This document shows positions 1 through 11,502 of a DNA stretch of 64,000 bases, piece after piece (the first letter of the stretch is position 1; every line of letters starts with the position of its first letter). Made by a program: the position numbers and the translations under genes. The notes below the pieces were generated by a model. That model saw nothing but the letters and a program-made list of their open reading frames with translations, ran no database searches and had not been told where the DNA came from. The stretch spans positions 73,951,707 to 74,015,706 of the forward strand of contig CM042151.1 of assembly GCA_023376005.1 (NCBI GenBank), read 5' to 3'. Source of the DNA: Doryteuthis pealeii. Its lineage: Eukaryota; Mollusca; Cephalopoda; Myopsida; Loliginidae.

Positions 1-110
1 AAATGTATTTATAAACAAAATTGTATTATCCATTAAGAATTGATTTATTTCAAAACTTTATTGGCATTAAATGACCCACTGAGGTTGATATCCCGTAAAA
101 CAAACAAACC
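1..110. repeat. Dispersed repeat, start-of-window copy
   Basis: This sequence, with the landmark GGCATTAAATGACCCACTGA, recurs at about 2150-2262 and 51131-51245 in the same orientation and at about 39665-39795 inverted. At the two other direct copies it adjoins the LINE-associated block that ends CCCATCTATGGGTT, so it is probably part of the same composite repeat. No ORF is supported. Confidence 0.75.
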
Positions 111-120
111 AAACAAACCA

Positions 121-145
121 AAGAAGAAGAAGAAGAAGAAGAAGA
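121..145. repeat. (AAG)n microsatellite
   Basis: About eight uninterrupted AAG units. The following stretch to 599 is T-rich low-complexity DNA in which I see no gene. Confidence 0.9.
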
Positions 146-599
146 CAATAGTTTATTTTCACATATTACACAGTATGAACAATGTCACAAAAAAACAAAA
201 AATATAATGTTGGTTGTTGTATTAACGGAGCCTATTCTAGTAGTGACCACCTCAGTTGATTTTTTTTTGTTTGTTTGTTTTTTGCTTGTTTGTTTTTTTG
301 TTGTTGTTTTTTTTTTTACATAGTTTGAAAGTTGGTTTATACAAACTAAGCTGGATGAACCCAAAACACCAAAATATGACAAATAACATCAGAAACCATG
401 GGACGCAGCAGGGTGTATGTAAATCAAGGTGGATGAACCTAAAAGAGGGTCAACTGTGTGCTTCAGCAGATGCTGGGCTGATGAACCTCATAAGTCAATA
501 GCTAGGATCAAACATTTCAGTTAGGAAAACTACTGCTTCTTATCTTTAAGGGTGGTGTTTATTGATAAGATAAACAGATAGATTTAAAAAGCTAATGAG

Positions 600-609
600 N
601 NNNNNNNNN
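600..609. other. Assembly gap (10 N)
   Basis: Ten N. The bases on either side do not form a recognisable feature, and 610-1066 holds nothing I can name. Confidence 0.99.
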
Positions 610-1066
610 AAGAAACAGCAACCAACAATTTAAACTTCAAAGCTCTTCATGCTGATCAACAAGGAGCACGTTCTGTTGAGGTTATTGCTATGATAAATAA
701 TGTTTTCCCTTTGTACATCGGTTGTGGTTGTGGCAGCACTCACCTGGAATGGATTGTGTTGGCTCCATAGAATCACTGAGCCCTTCATAAAGGATAATCA
801 TTACTTGGTGATGGATGTGAGCGAATGGGTGAAAAAAATAATATTTAATTGAATCATTTATCTAGCAAGTTTAAGTATTATTTTGTAAAGCAGGAATGTT
901 CTGCTATATTTAAAAAAATGCTTGCATTTATTTTCTTATTAGTTTATTTACTGCTAATTAAAAAAAGAAAAAAGATGTTACAAATTCAAAGTGTGTGAAT
1001 TCAATGTCTGGATTTTGCATTAAATTTGAAAGTAGTGGAAATGAAGAAAACTGCTAATTCGATTAT

Positions 1067-1270
1067 GTAGGTGCCAGGTTGCCTAAGAATTGTCTTTTTT
1101 ACTAGGCAGGTTTTGACCTATAAGTCTTAGGGCCTGTGACATTGATTAACAGGATGTGTTCATGTGTTTAGGTGCCAGGTGCCTACGAATTGTCTTTTTC
1201 TACTAGGCACGTTTTGACCAATAAGTCTTAGAGGCCTGTGACATTGATGAACAGGGATATGTTTTAAACC
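1067..1270. repeat. Tandem duplication of a ~100-bp unit
   Basis: Two adjacent, slightly diverged copies each contain TAGGTGCCAGGT, CTAGGCA-GTTTTGACC and GGCCTGTGACATTGAT in the same order. The second copy runs into the MITE that starts near 1388. Confidence 0.85.
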
Positions 1271-1387
1271 AAAGTAGAGGTGCGTTAACGGATAGGGATG
1301 GGTCTAAAAGATAAGAGATGTCTGTGTGAGAGAAGAGAAACCTTAGATGAAGGCGATTCTCTTCCAGAGAGAGATACTGATATGACC

Positions 1388-1591
1388 TTAAGGCACCGCT
1401 TTTTTTATCTCGATTAAGAAAGGACAGGTTTTTCATTTACACCGTCAATATCCGGTTGTTTGTTAGGGTTAGGGGTTAGTTTTATAATTTAAGAAAAAAA
1501 TCTAAAAATCGTCTGTTAAAACAACCAGATATTGACGGTGTAAATGAAAAACATGTCCTTTCTTGATCGAGATAAAAAGGGGCTACCTTAA
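1388..1591. mobile_element. Palindromic MITE with TTAA ends
   Basis: An inverted repeat about 204 bp long. The left arm reads TTAAGGCACC followed by TCTCGATTAAGAAAGGACA. The right arm reads TGTCCTTTCTTGATCGAGA followed by GGCTACCTTAA. The central loop carries GTTAGGGTTAGGGGTTAG. A second copy lies at 50405-50602, and a decayed arm lies near 37780-37840. It has no coding capacity, so it is a non-autonomous element. The TTAA at both ends fits piggyBac-like insertion, but CATATG-like bases outside both ends leave the exact target duplication open. Confidence 0.8.
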
Positions 1592-2150
1592 TATCATATG
1601 GTCCAAAAGTTCACCCTTCACACCCAATGCAGAGAGTTTTGCCAAAAATCTTTTGTGTGGCACAGAGTTGAAGACATTAGCAAAGTCAATGTCTGCCCTG
1701 TCGGCTGGGGCGTTAGAATGCACCGACTGCACCTCTGCAGAGGGGTAAGACTCCCCCAATGGGACCACCTGTTGGCTGTGGGTGGCGACCTGTGATGCTT
1801 AAGGATAGAACCCAGGTGGTTGAGCAGTCCATGACTTGCAGTACTCCACTTTGGTCCTTTCTTGGGCTAGACGGGCGGTCGGAGAGACCACCAGCAATCA
1901 ATCGGCTGGTCACGTCAAGCCCTAGCACCTATATGATTTTCTCAACCCTATTGCCCTCATGGCAAGCCATAACCCTTTTTATCATATGGGTGCTCGAAGG
2001 CGGTGCCTGAGGGTCCACTTGTCCTGGGAATGACATCAAACTTTAGGTCTGGGGAATGTGGAGCACCCCTTCATGACCATTACTCTCTGATCCACACTGA
2101 CCCAGTGTGGTAGTACCTGTTAGGGTCCCATCTATGGGTTGAATAGAAAA
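1592..2150 (-). pseudogene. Non-LTR retrotransposon RT fragment
   Basis: The minus-strand reading at 1583-1768 contains DFANVFNSVPHKRFLAKL followed by LGVKGELLDHMI, the typical reverse-transcriptase palm region of LINE elements (the AFDSVPH motif before the catalytic block). Only this short part is open. The rest, to about 2150, is a non-open block shared with 50720-51120 and, inverted, 39800-40140. The MITE at 1388-1591 lies directly downstream of LLDHMI, where the RT would continue. At the other copy the RT does continue beyond the MITE, so here the downstream part has been lost or rearranged. Confidence 0.7.
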
Positions 2151-2450
2151 ACATGAGTTTATAAACAAAATGTGATTATCCATGAAGAATGAATTTATTT
2201 CAAAACTTTGTCGGCATTAAATGGCCCACTGAGGTTGATATGCCATAAAATAATCCAAACCAAACTAGACCAAAGTCAAGTTAGACAACGTCCACCCATG
2301 AGCCACCATCGCATAAGCCACTGGAAATGAGGTTTCCATTGAATTCCAATGGCACTGTGCTCACTTCCTATTCCAGAAGTGAGAACACCAAAACCTGACA
2401 TCCACTCACCGGGCTGACCAGTATTATTCAAACCACATAGTGTAGCTGCC
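2150..2450. repeat. Dispersed repeat block shared with 51131-51420
   Basis: Nearly the same sequence, including GAGCCACCATCGCATAAGCC and the run about fully paired CACTTCC/GAAGTG bases, recurs at 51131-51420. It follows the LINE block at both sites. The next 460 bases, to 2914, show nothing recognisable. Confidence 0.8.
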
Positions 2451-2914
2451 ACTAAAACTGACCAGTTTAATTATGTTTTATTTTTATATGAATATTTTTG
2501 TTTATATAAATTAACTACCATCAAGAGTATTAAATTTATGGTAGTTTAAGAGTTAACATCATTTGGTGCAGAGCACTAGTTTCTGTGGTCTAGGAACCTA
2601 ACCAAAAAGTGGAAAGGGGACATTTAGTTAGATTATCGCTGCCAGGCTGGTCGGAATGAAGCAACAAGCTTTTCACTGTAACGGCTGCCCCGGTCTGGAT
2701 AAAGTGAAGGCATGACAATTCTTACTGATGTAATTAATTTTATTAAATTAACACCGTGAAACTGTAAGAAAACAAATAGCATTTAATAACAGCGAATACA
2801 ACAAAGAAGAACAATTTAAAAGAATCTCAAAATACAGAAACTTCAACAAATGGACATATCAAGAGATATAAACTCACAGCTTGATCTAAGGCAACTTGCA
2901 GTGGTGTGGGTTAG

Positions 2915-3051
2915 ACTCTAAAGATGAAAATGAAATATTCTTCATCTTGGTTTTTGTTTTATTTTTATTCATTTATTTTATTTAAAATAATAAAATAAAT
3001 GAATAAAAACAAAAAACAAGAAGAAGAATATTTTATTTTCATCTTTTGAGT
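2915..3051. repeat. 137-bp near-perfect hairpin (MITE-like)
   Basis: The left arm begins ACTCTAAAGATGAAAAT and the right arm ends ATTTTCATCTTTTGAGT. The centre is TTATTTTATT/AATAAAATAA, so almost the whole 137 bp can fold back on itself. A 17-bp near-identical direct repeat, TTGAT-TAAGGCAACTT, lies outside it at 2881-2897 and 3055-3071, which suggests an insertion with local duplication. Confidence 0.75.
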
Positions 3052-3084
3052 TGGTTGATATAAGGCAACTTTTTTATTTATTTA

Positions 3085-4296
3085 TTATTTATTTTTTGTT
3101 AGAGGATATAGAAACTGTTCAAGAAATGTATTTGATATCTTTCACCTAAACAGGGTAAAGAAATAAGTGTGTTTCGAAATAAATGAGGAAAAAAGATGGG
3201 AATTATGTCCCTTGTTTTATCGCTCTTAAGAAAACTTTTCTGTATTTATTGCGAATCGAATCAGTAACACTTTTTCATTCAACCAGAAAAGATAAGTTCA
3301 ATTTAAAATATTACATTTTTTGTCCATCTTCTTTAACGTTATATCGCCCCAAAGAAAAGAAACCAGACAAAAGAAAAAGAAAAAAAAGTAAGTATAACGT
3401 TCAGTGTATTATCTTTCTTTACAAACAAACAAAAAAAAGAAACAAAACAAAAAAGCAAAAACTAAAATAACTCAAAGGACAAAAAAAAGAACAAAACAAA
3501 ACGTAATTTGCTGGAAAATTTTGTTTTGCACTGAAGAAGTGAAATATTTTAATTTCTGACAATGATTTATAGATATAAAAATATCTGTAATCTTTTGATA
3601 ACTGATTCAATTATTATTAAAATCGAATTCATTTCAACATTTAATTGATATATTATTTTCGCTGTTATCCGTGTTAATCAGTGGGATGACAAAACAAAGT
3701 CACCCATTGAAATCTTAGCCGATTAAATTTCCGTCAAATCTTTTTAAAACTTTTTTTTATCATAAAAATAATTTCATCAAATAGATTCAAAACAAACCTT
3801 AAGCCAAACGAAAAATTTTGAAAGTTTTTTTTTTTTTAAATTGTAAGATTATTTACTGTAAATTTGAAAGATCTTAAAAAAAAAACTAAGATTTATTTTC
3901 TTTGACGAGACCTTTGTATCACATGGGAATTTAATTAAATCATTGATAGAAATGTTAACAATATTTCAAACAATTCAAAATATTTATGCATGTATAAATC
4001 TTTTGCAATCAGCTTTGTATTTTTATCTTTTAATTAAAAACAACGTCAGTTAAGATATTCAAAATATGTTTAATCTACATTGTACAGAAATCGCAAAGGG
4101 AGGTAATAATTTTTTAAGAATTTTCAAACTATTAACAAAAACCAGGGAATTGTCCGATTTTAAGGAAATTAATATTACAATGATTCGTAGGGGTAACCAA
4201 GATCCGGTCACGTGAGCAGTTTAGGCCATTTTGAATAACCGAAAGTAAATATTTATAACTTTTTTTTTTTTTTTAAATCTCTCAAAAAAGGGTAAC
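3085..4296. repeat. AT-rich segmental repeat flanking unit A
   Basis: Non-coding sequence shared with 53160-54083 (landmark GGATATAGAAACTGTTCAAG) and, for its 3' part (from TGTAAGATTATTTACT), with 32377-32750. Short lysine-rich ORFs here are products of A/T runs. A sequence like one end of the GGTACC transposon family (AGGGGTAACC followed by GGTCACGTGA) begins at 4189. Related sequence recurs near 32728 and 56449. Confidence 0.7.
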
Positions 4297-5333
4297 GATT
4301 ATACTAGCTATACACAAAATGAGACTAAATTGCATTTTTGACAAAATGACTTTAGCCCCCCTCCCTACAGATAATAATTTACCAAAAATCATGGAATTAT
4401 CGGATTTTAATGAATTTTTCAGTGTTTATGTATCACTGAATGATCTTTATAATGCATTACTTATTTTATTTCAAAACTCTCATTTTTTTCAGCTCACTTA
4501 TTTTTACCCCCCCCCCTCCACCTTCCTTATTTTGGGGGCATAACTTTTTTTTCAAGTTGGTCTTTTAGTTTTCTAATTACAGTATATAAAGAGATAAAAT
4601 ACCGAAATTATGAATAGAAACAAAAAAAAATTCACGGTGGCTTTTCTATGAGAAAATAAGTACCAAAAATCGAAAAATAAAATGTAAAAAAATGATAAAT
4701 AATTAATTTTTACTCATTTCGATAATTATTTAATTATACATCGATATTTTTTCTGCTTAAAAAGGGGAGGGGGTACATTTTCAATCGAGTTTTTCTTCAA
4801 AAAGTATACTTTTTAGTAATAAAATAAGGTTTGCATTAAATAGATATTTATTTTTAGAATCTAAAAATATAACAGTTTAAATCAGGCTTTTCATATTTTA
4901 AATGAATTTTATATATTAATTTTTCATAGCAAAAATACTAAATTAAAGTTTTGAAATAAAATAACTGATGCATTATAAAATTCATTAATTGTTAAATCAA
5001 TACTGAAAATTTCATTAAAATCGGATAATTACCTGATTTTTGGTAATTTTTTTTTCCATCCCAGATGTTATTTTAAAATTGTAAACAAGCACCTAAAACC
5101 ATTGAAAAAGAGGCAGAATGGTGGATCGCATCAAAATTGATCAAAACAAATTGTTTTAAATCTATTAAAAATAAACTGCATATGTAATGATATTTTTCTT
5201 TTTTTAATGATCGTCATTATGTTACTACTTATCATTTTAGACAAAAGTTTGACCTTAAATAATAGATTTAATTAATTTTAATTAGTTTTTAAAAAGCTAG
5301 CAGCCGACAAAATGGTGTATCTCTAGATTATAC
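4297..5333. mobile_element. 1.02-kb non-autonomous hAT-like element with 8-bp TSD
   Basis: The element runs 4305-5325 and is flanked by GATTATAC at 4297-4304 and 5326-5333. The paralogous site near 32834 is uninterrupted (GATTATAC then AGAGTTG), so this is an empty-site-supported insertion. The ends read TAGCTATACAC and, on the other strand, TAGAGATACACC. An 8-bp duplication with TAGAG termini fits hAT. The interior is also a foldback: 4375-4480 pairs with about 4935-5060. No transposase ORF. Truncated copies lie at 25270-25560 and 52184-53060. Confidence 0.82.
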
Positions 5334-6353
5334 AGAGTTGTTAATAAAAAAGATTTAAAAAAAACAGTTAATTCAAAGATCAAATTATCCGATTGGGGAA
5401 AATTACTCACCGTTAATATAAAAATGATAAAATAGTCCGTTCTACATACAATAGTCCATTTTACATACAATTTTTATGTGGAAACGGGAATTGTAACATC
5501 ACACATTATTTCTCTTTGACAATTACACATTTAAATGTATGGGTGGCTGTATTTGACATAATTGTTTTCTTGTGCATATTCAATAACCAATTATTGATTT
5601 TCAACAATTTTTGAAATTTTTTTTTTTTTTGTGGTACTTTCAGAATAACTCCGTAATATTTTTTTAAGTTGAATTCATAGTGTAACTAAAGCAGAGAAAA
5701 GACAATAAGTATTACAAATGTTGTCAGTTTTGCTCTTCTGTATATTATAAGAATCAAACATTAGTATTTAACAATAAAAATTACAAATTCTTTTAAAAAT
5801 ATTAATATATCGTGAATCAGAGAAATTTTTAGTTCCCCTGAATTTCATTATATTCAGGAATTTGAATATATATTCATCAATAAAATGAATGTAAATTGAA
5901 CATCAATTGTCATAAAGACAATCACTAAGTTATGGTTGTGTTTGGCACCATATCTTGAAGCTCAGCCAATTCCATTATATTCAGGGTTTTGAGTAAATAT
6001 TTGTCAAATAAAATGAATGTAAATTGAACATCAATTGTCATAAAGACAATCACTAAGTTAAGGTCCTCTTTGGCTCTTTTTTTTTATTGTAAACTGAGCC
6101 CCAAATTTAAATCCATTCCGCTCTCTTTCACATTTTTATGTTTCTTAAAAGATATTTTCTGAAGAGCCATATTAAACTACACCAGAAACAATGAATTGAA
6201 TGTTCTCTGAATTAAATCCATCAAAAACTTTAATAAACAATTAAATTTATTTCAATAAAATTGTTTTTTTCAAAGCAAAAGATAAGTTATTACAATTATT
6301 ATTATTAATTAATCTCTCTCATTTTATTGACCTAATTCAAAACTGTTTCCATT

Positions 6354-6391
<38 letters not shown>

Positions 6392-6789
6392 ACTTTCAAT
6401 GTGATTTACTTATCCATATAAATAAAAATCTAATTAATCATTTATTCCTACATTCCATTTTTGTTCTACATGAAAAAAGTTATTTTCCCTATGATTCATT
6501 CAGTTTAAGATGATAAAATGTTTGCCACAAGTACACTTGTTTTGTTTACTAAATGTTAGTGGAAAAGAATTTTCTCATATTTTTATAAATGGATTGTCCT
6601 TTTAATTCTTATAAATCTTTGTCAAAATTAGAAAAAACTACTTTATTTATATCAAATTCCATTAAATTTACTTTGTTGTTGAAATGTTGAATAACAATTA
6701 TTTTTATGCTGATGTTCCTGTAATATTATAATTCCAAAAATTCATGAATTTCATGGCTTTTTTTAAAGTACTACTTTAATTCTTATTCA
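5334..6789. repeat. AT-rich upstream flank of zinc-finger unit A
   Basis: Non-coding, and colinear with 32835-34540 (unit B) and partly with 56560-57360. It contains two copies of a ~128-bp tandem unit marked by GAACATCAATTGTCATAAAG (about 5882 and 6010) and an (ATT)n run at about 6356-6390. No gene is seen. Confidence 0.75.
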
Positions 6790-7155
6790 TTCAGAGATAT
6801 CAACTACATTGGGAAGAATGGTGTTGAAATGTAAAAATACACATTAATACACCTACCAAAGAACAAATATATTCTTCTGATATGTGTGGATCTACATATT
6901 GAGAACTCACAGGAGGATTCTTTTTCTTGAAATTAATTACCTGAGTATTGTCTCTTAATCGATATTTCAAAGAACAAGTGCAAAAAGAGACTCCAGTGAA
7001 ACGCACTTGATTATTAGAGTTTGGAATTCCGTATATGAACATTTTCCTTAAATTCACATTTCAAAGAACAAGTGGGAAAATAGGCTCTTGTTAAACCCAA
7101 CTTTTCACCACTGTGCAGATCAGCAATTTTCCAGAGATCAGAACTGAAAACAGAT
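6790..7155 (+). pseudogene. Decayed C2H2 fingers upstream of the first array
   Basis: Short matches to the finger unit survive out of frame. ATATTCTTCTGATATGTG near 6865 equals the finger core that elsewhere encodes FSCEICGS, and TTTCACCACTGTGCAGATCA leads in frame into the start codon at 7156. The last relic reads SPLCRSAIF followed by SELKTDM, which keeps one Cys and the hydrophobic positions of a finger. The same relics precede the arrays at 34889 and 46622. Confidence 0.65.
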
Positions 7156-8374
7156 ATGGTAACACGATCAGAAGGGGAAGTATTTTCTTGTAAAATTTGT
7201 GGATCCATATTTCCAGTGAGTTCTAGTTTGAAAGCACACATACAAACACACACTGGTGAGAAGCCATTTTCTTGTGAAGTCTGTGGATCAGCATTTGCAC
7301 AGCGTTATGGTTTGAAATTACACATTCGAACACACACTGGTGAGAAACCATTTTCCTGTGAAATATGTGGAACTGCATTTTCATTTTCTAACAATTTAAG
7401 AAGACACATGCGAACACACACTGGTGAGAAACCATTTACTTGTGAAATATGTGGATCCGCATTTTCTTTAAATACTCACTTAAAAGATCACATGCGAACA
7501 CACACTGGAGAGAAGCCATTTTCTTGTAAAATATGTGGATCAGCATTTTCACAAAGTAGTGGTTTGAAATTACACATGCAAAAACACACTGGTGAGAAAC
7601 CATTTTCTTGTGAGGTCTGTGGATCAGCATTTTCATCATCTTACAATTTAAGAAGACACATGCGAACACACACTGGTGAGAAACCATTTACTTGTGAAAT
7701 ATGTGGATCTGCATTTTCTATAAATACCCACTTAAAAGATCACATGCGAACACACACTGGAGAGAAGCCATTTTCTTGTGAAATATGTGGATCTGCATTT
7801 TCACTAAGTAGTAGTTTGAAATCACACATGCAAACACACACTGGCGAGAAATCATTTTTTGTGAAGTCTGTGGATCTGCATTTTTTAGGAGTTCTTACTT
7901 AAAATATCACATGCGAACACACACTGGTGAGAAGCCATTTACTTGTGAAATATGTGGATCTGCATTTTCTACAAATACCTACTTAAAATGTCACATGCGA
8001 ATACAACTGGAGAGAAGCCATTTTCTTGTAAAATATGTGGATCAGCATTTTCACAAAGTAGTGGTTTGAAATCCCACATGCAAACACACACTGGTGAGAA
8101 ACCATTTTCTTGTAAAATATGTGGATCTGCATTTTTTACGAGTTCCCACTTAAAATATCACATGCGAACACACACTGGAGAGAAGCCATTTTCTTGTGAA
8201 GTCTGTGGATCAGCATTTTCAACAAGTTCCTATTTGAAAATACACATGCGAACACACACTGGTGAGAAACCATTTTCTTGTGAAGTCTGTGGATCAGCAT
8301 TTTCTAAGAGTTCCCACTTAAAATATCACATGCGAATGCACACTGGAGAGAAACCATTTTCTTTTGAAGTCTGA
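7156..8374 (+). pseudogene. C2H2 zinc-finger gene, ~14 fingers, two frameshifts
   Basis: A tandem C2H2 array with TGEKPF linkers, expected to bind DNA in the nucleus. The first open part (7156-7902) encodes 8 fingers of 28 residues, each C-X2-C-X12-H-X3-H, with the core CGSAFS. Reading then breaks at 7855-7861, where two bases are missing from the usual CATTTTCTTGTG, and again near 8005, where CA is lost from ACACACTGG. Two fingers lie in the middle frame and four in the third. The array ends when a finger's second Cys becomes TGA (8372-8374), and degenerate fingers follow to about 8480. Fingers 3-5 and 6-8 share the helix pattern NLRR, HLKD, (G/S)LK, a three-finger repeat. No KRAB, BTB or SCAN domain is present in this frame. 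I chose the ATG at 7156 because a TAG stop lies in frame near 7082. The frameshifts may be true decay or assembly errors. Confidence 0.85.
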
Positions 8375-9862
8375 GGATCAGCATTTTCACAGAGTTCTAA
8401 CTTATGATATCACATGCGAAAATACACTTGTTAGGAACCATTTTCTAAATTGCATTTTCACAGAGTTCAATTTTGAAGAAAACATTTATTTACACACCAT
8501 AACACTCTACCTGTTATTACATGACTATAAGTTTTAATGATTCATCCTTGTTAAGGTTCCTATTAAGCTGAGAAGGTGACAGGAGTTGGTGGAACCTATG
8601 TTGAGGTAAAAATTGCTATCACCATAGGAATTATTAGAGCTTGTGTGCAGTCATGCAAAATTCAATACAATAACAAGATTATATATGTTTCAGTAGGTAA
8701 TAAAGTGTTCTTTGATTATTTCATTTCCAGGGAAGGTCTATGTATGACTTATAATTTCTCAACAGGATTTTTTAGTAACTTGGATATAGAAAATTCAAAG
8801 ACATCTGTTTTACTATAAAAAATGATTATTTTTTTATGTAAATAAAGTAGGTAATAAGTGTTATGGTTGATTACAAGTGTTATTTGACTATTTCATTTCC
8901 AGGGAACGTCTATGTATGACTAATTATTTCTCAATGGGATTTTCTTAGTAACGTGTTGAATTAAAATGTGAAAGTTTGACTTGCTTGAGAAGCAAGAGTG
9001 CTTATTGGAAACCCCAAGGACTTTATGTGTACGCTCGGACGAAGAAATGAACCTTTGTGTCGACCCTTATACAACGTGTATATGTTATAGTTTCCTGCAC
9101 TGTGCAGAGGCCATAATGTTACATTTGGTGCACTGACTGAACACAAATAGTGATGTTTGCAGGGGTTGCTGTTTTCTTTCCTTCCTTTTGGCTCTCTTTG
9201 CTGTTGAGGCTACAGTAGACAAATAAAAAAGTTTAAAACAAAAAAAGGCCCATTCATGTAGACAATGTTAAGAAAGAATGTGTACAGAAAGAGAGTTCAT
9301 TGATAAAGAATTCTACTTGTTTTGAAGATAGTGTAAATGTAATGTTGGGCTATTAGGTGTTTGCTAGTCAGGATGAAGTAATGGTGTAATATGATAGAGA
9401 GAGAGAGAGTTTTTATATTAAAATAGTTTTATTTAATCAGAAGTGAAATGCAGATATGTTTATTTAAATAAAAATAGTTTTTACAAAGTATTTGTTAGGT
9501 TTATTTAAATAAAAAGATGTGTTTCAGAAATGGGATTACACAATTTATGAAATATATTTTTCATGTGTCTCTATGTGGAATCTGAAAATAATATTGTTAA
9601 AGTCAATAACAATATTAGTCAATTGTTAGTGGAAAATTATTATTTAACATATATTAACAAGAACCTGAAATAACTCTTTTTTTATTAACTATCGGTAGAG
9701 GCACATGGAAAATAAATAAACATGACTTTTGTTTTAGCTTTTATCTTAAAAAAAATAACAATATTAGTTTATCTTTAGTGCAAAATTAATTTTTTCACAT
9801 ATGCTAGCAATACGAACATGAAATAACTAATTTTTTTTTATTAAAATCAAAAACTATATTAG
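8375..9862. repeat. 3' flank of zinc-finger unit A
   Basis: Non-coding. Colinear with 36520-37480 (unit B), and its last 120 bases match 47860-47972 (unit C). It appears again at 12371-13720 beyond the gap. Landmarks are GGTGACAGGAGTTGG, TTTGGTGCACTGACTGAACA and a (GA)n run near 9400. AATAAA signals occur repeatedly, but none can be assigned to the gene. The small ORF at 8576-8818 is not conserved in the unit B copy, which carries indels. Confidence 0.75.
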
Positions 9863-10202
9863 TGTTGAATAAAAATCAATTTCTTTGTTGTTCACAAAGC
9901 ACTTCATCGCTGACTGCCGTCTTGTGTCGGTCAACTGCTTCTGCTAACTGCCCAGCGCTCCACTCACTTGGTTTTTATAGGTACAGTCCCCCAACATCTG
10001 GGCATATCAGTCGAACCTCGCATCCGTGCAATGCACAATTCACGTGCATTTGGATGGACACGTGTAGGCGCCAACATCCGGGCATCTGAATTACACCTCG
10101 CGTCCATCCAGTGCCTATTTGCATTTTTTTTGTATGTGGGAGGACACAGGTTCGATCCCGGCAGGCAAGATAAAGTCTTGCTCTTTTTCATTCTCCGTCA
10201 CA
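9863..10202 (-). mobile_element. 3' LTR of truncated gypsy element (contig-1 copy)
   Basis: A 340-bp LTR read on the minus strand. It begins TGTGACGGAG directly after a purine-rich tract (GGGGGGAG on the minus strand), which is the expected polypurine tract, and ends TTCAACA. It therefore has TG...CA termini. It contains GGTTCGATCCC on the plus strand, identical to a tRNA B box. It is the same LTR as 13721-14056. Confidence 0.75.
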
Positions 10203-10256
10203 CTCCCCCCTGATGTCCTCATCACAAAACATGCAGGTGGGTCCTGGCCTCTTTGT

Positions 10257-11033
10257 TCAGGCGCTCCTTCGAAGTGGGGGAGTTGTGGTTTCTTCCTTTG
10301 CCAAACCACATTCATGTTCATCGTCAGGGGGACCATCCTCATCATCATCGGTAGTTTCCGAGACACTCGTGTCAGAGGCTTCATATAGTGATTCCAATCC
10401 CGATCCACCCCTCTGCTCTTCATTCTCTGACAAATTATCAGTAATACTGGATGGCACATGCATTCCTGAAACAGGGCATAAGTTTTTCACATGGTGAGGA
10501 ATCCCATTGACCTGCACAGATTGGGGACTGTTAATTCCAGTTACTTGCCCTATCCTGGATTTACTTGTACACCTACTGTGAGGGATTCTCACCCACACAG
10601 CATCCCCTACTCGATATTGTCCCTGGTCATCTTGCGGTTCAGGGTTGGCCATGATATCAATACCCTGTATGCGGACAGTATAATTGTATATAGTCTTGAA
10701 TGGTGCTGTGGAAGTTGTGACGCTATCTTTTGGCGTGACATTATACCAATAAACCGCCTCTGGTATAGGGCATTGTTTCCTTGCCGCAATCGTTTTCACA
10801 CTTCTGTGGCTCCTTTCTACAATACTGTTTCCAGCTGGTTCGTAGGCACACTGAAATCGAAGCCGTACGCCCCAGTCCTGTAGGAACGGTTGGAAGTGTT
10901 GGCAGGTAAATGCGGTCACATTGTCTGTCAATATCTCAATGGGTGGGCCACGCTCATGGAATACTGACTCCAACTGGCGCACGACACTTGGTGAGTCTTG
11001 CTGGCAAAGAGGTCGCCAGATTGCAAATCGCAA
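10257..11033 (-). pseudogene. Gypsy-type integrase C-terminal half (contig-1 copy)
   Basis: A 258-residue open reading. It holds the second and third catalytic parts of a DDE integrase, TDNVTAF and NSIVERSHRSVK, followed by an acidic tail (SETTDDDEDGPPDDEHE). The N-terminal HHCC part and the first Asp lie upstream in frames I cannot follow. Integrase inserts the retroelement cDNA into the genome. The corresponding reading at 14111-14889 is split by a 2-bp CA insertion, so the two copies differ by indel. The reading is open but isolated, so the element is dead. Confidence 0.8.
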
Positions 11034-11502
11034 AGGACCACAATCAATGAGTGAGAGATAATGGTTCCCGCCGTAATGCGTGATGTCAACTCCTATCCTA
11101 CTTCAGTTGTCATCTACATTAAGTCTCCCTTTTCGCCAGTGCACAGGCGCTGGATCAATTGACTGGCAAGCCGTACACGTTTTTACTGCCAGTCGTACGT
11201 CGGCATTTGAGATAGTCAGGTCCTGTCTCTTAGCAAAATACAGCGTACATTTTATTCCTGGGTGTCCACTCCGTTGGTGTATACATGCAATTTGCTGAAT
11301 GTTCAGCTGGGATACAGATGCTGCGCAGGTAGGCTGGGTGGGCTCAACTTCGGTTTTTATACTACTCAGCCACCGCTGTGGTACTCATGTCACTTGGTCA
11401 GCTTTAGTGGTCTCTGAGTTGACTAGAGATACATCCACTTCTAATCCATACTCTTGAACTAAGTCCACGAGCGTTCTGAGTCGCCTTCGTAGTAGCATTT
11501 CG

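Noticed and set aside
3183..3470. Lysine-rich protein ORF
   Set aside because: Composition follows A-runs, and the paralogous stretch at 53250-53530 is not open.
7156..8374. CRISPR-like array, from regularly spaced repeats
   Set aside because: The 84-bp period encodes zinc fingers, the repeats are too long and translated, and the genome is eukaryotic.
10213..10497. Plus-strand serine-rich ORF, repeated at 14067-14351
   Set aside because: It is antisense to the integrase C-terminal tail, and its conservation is explained by the duplicated locus.
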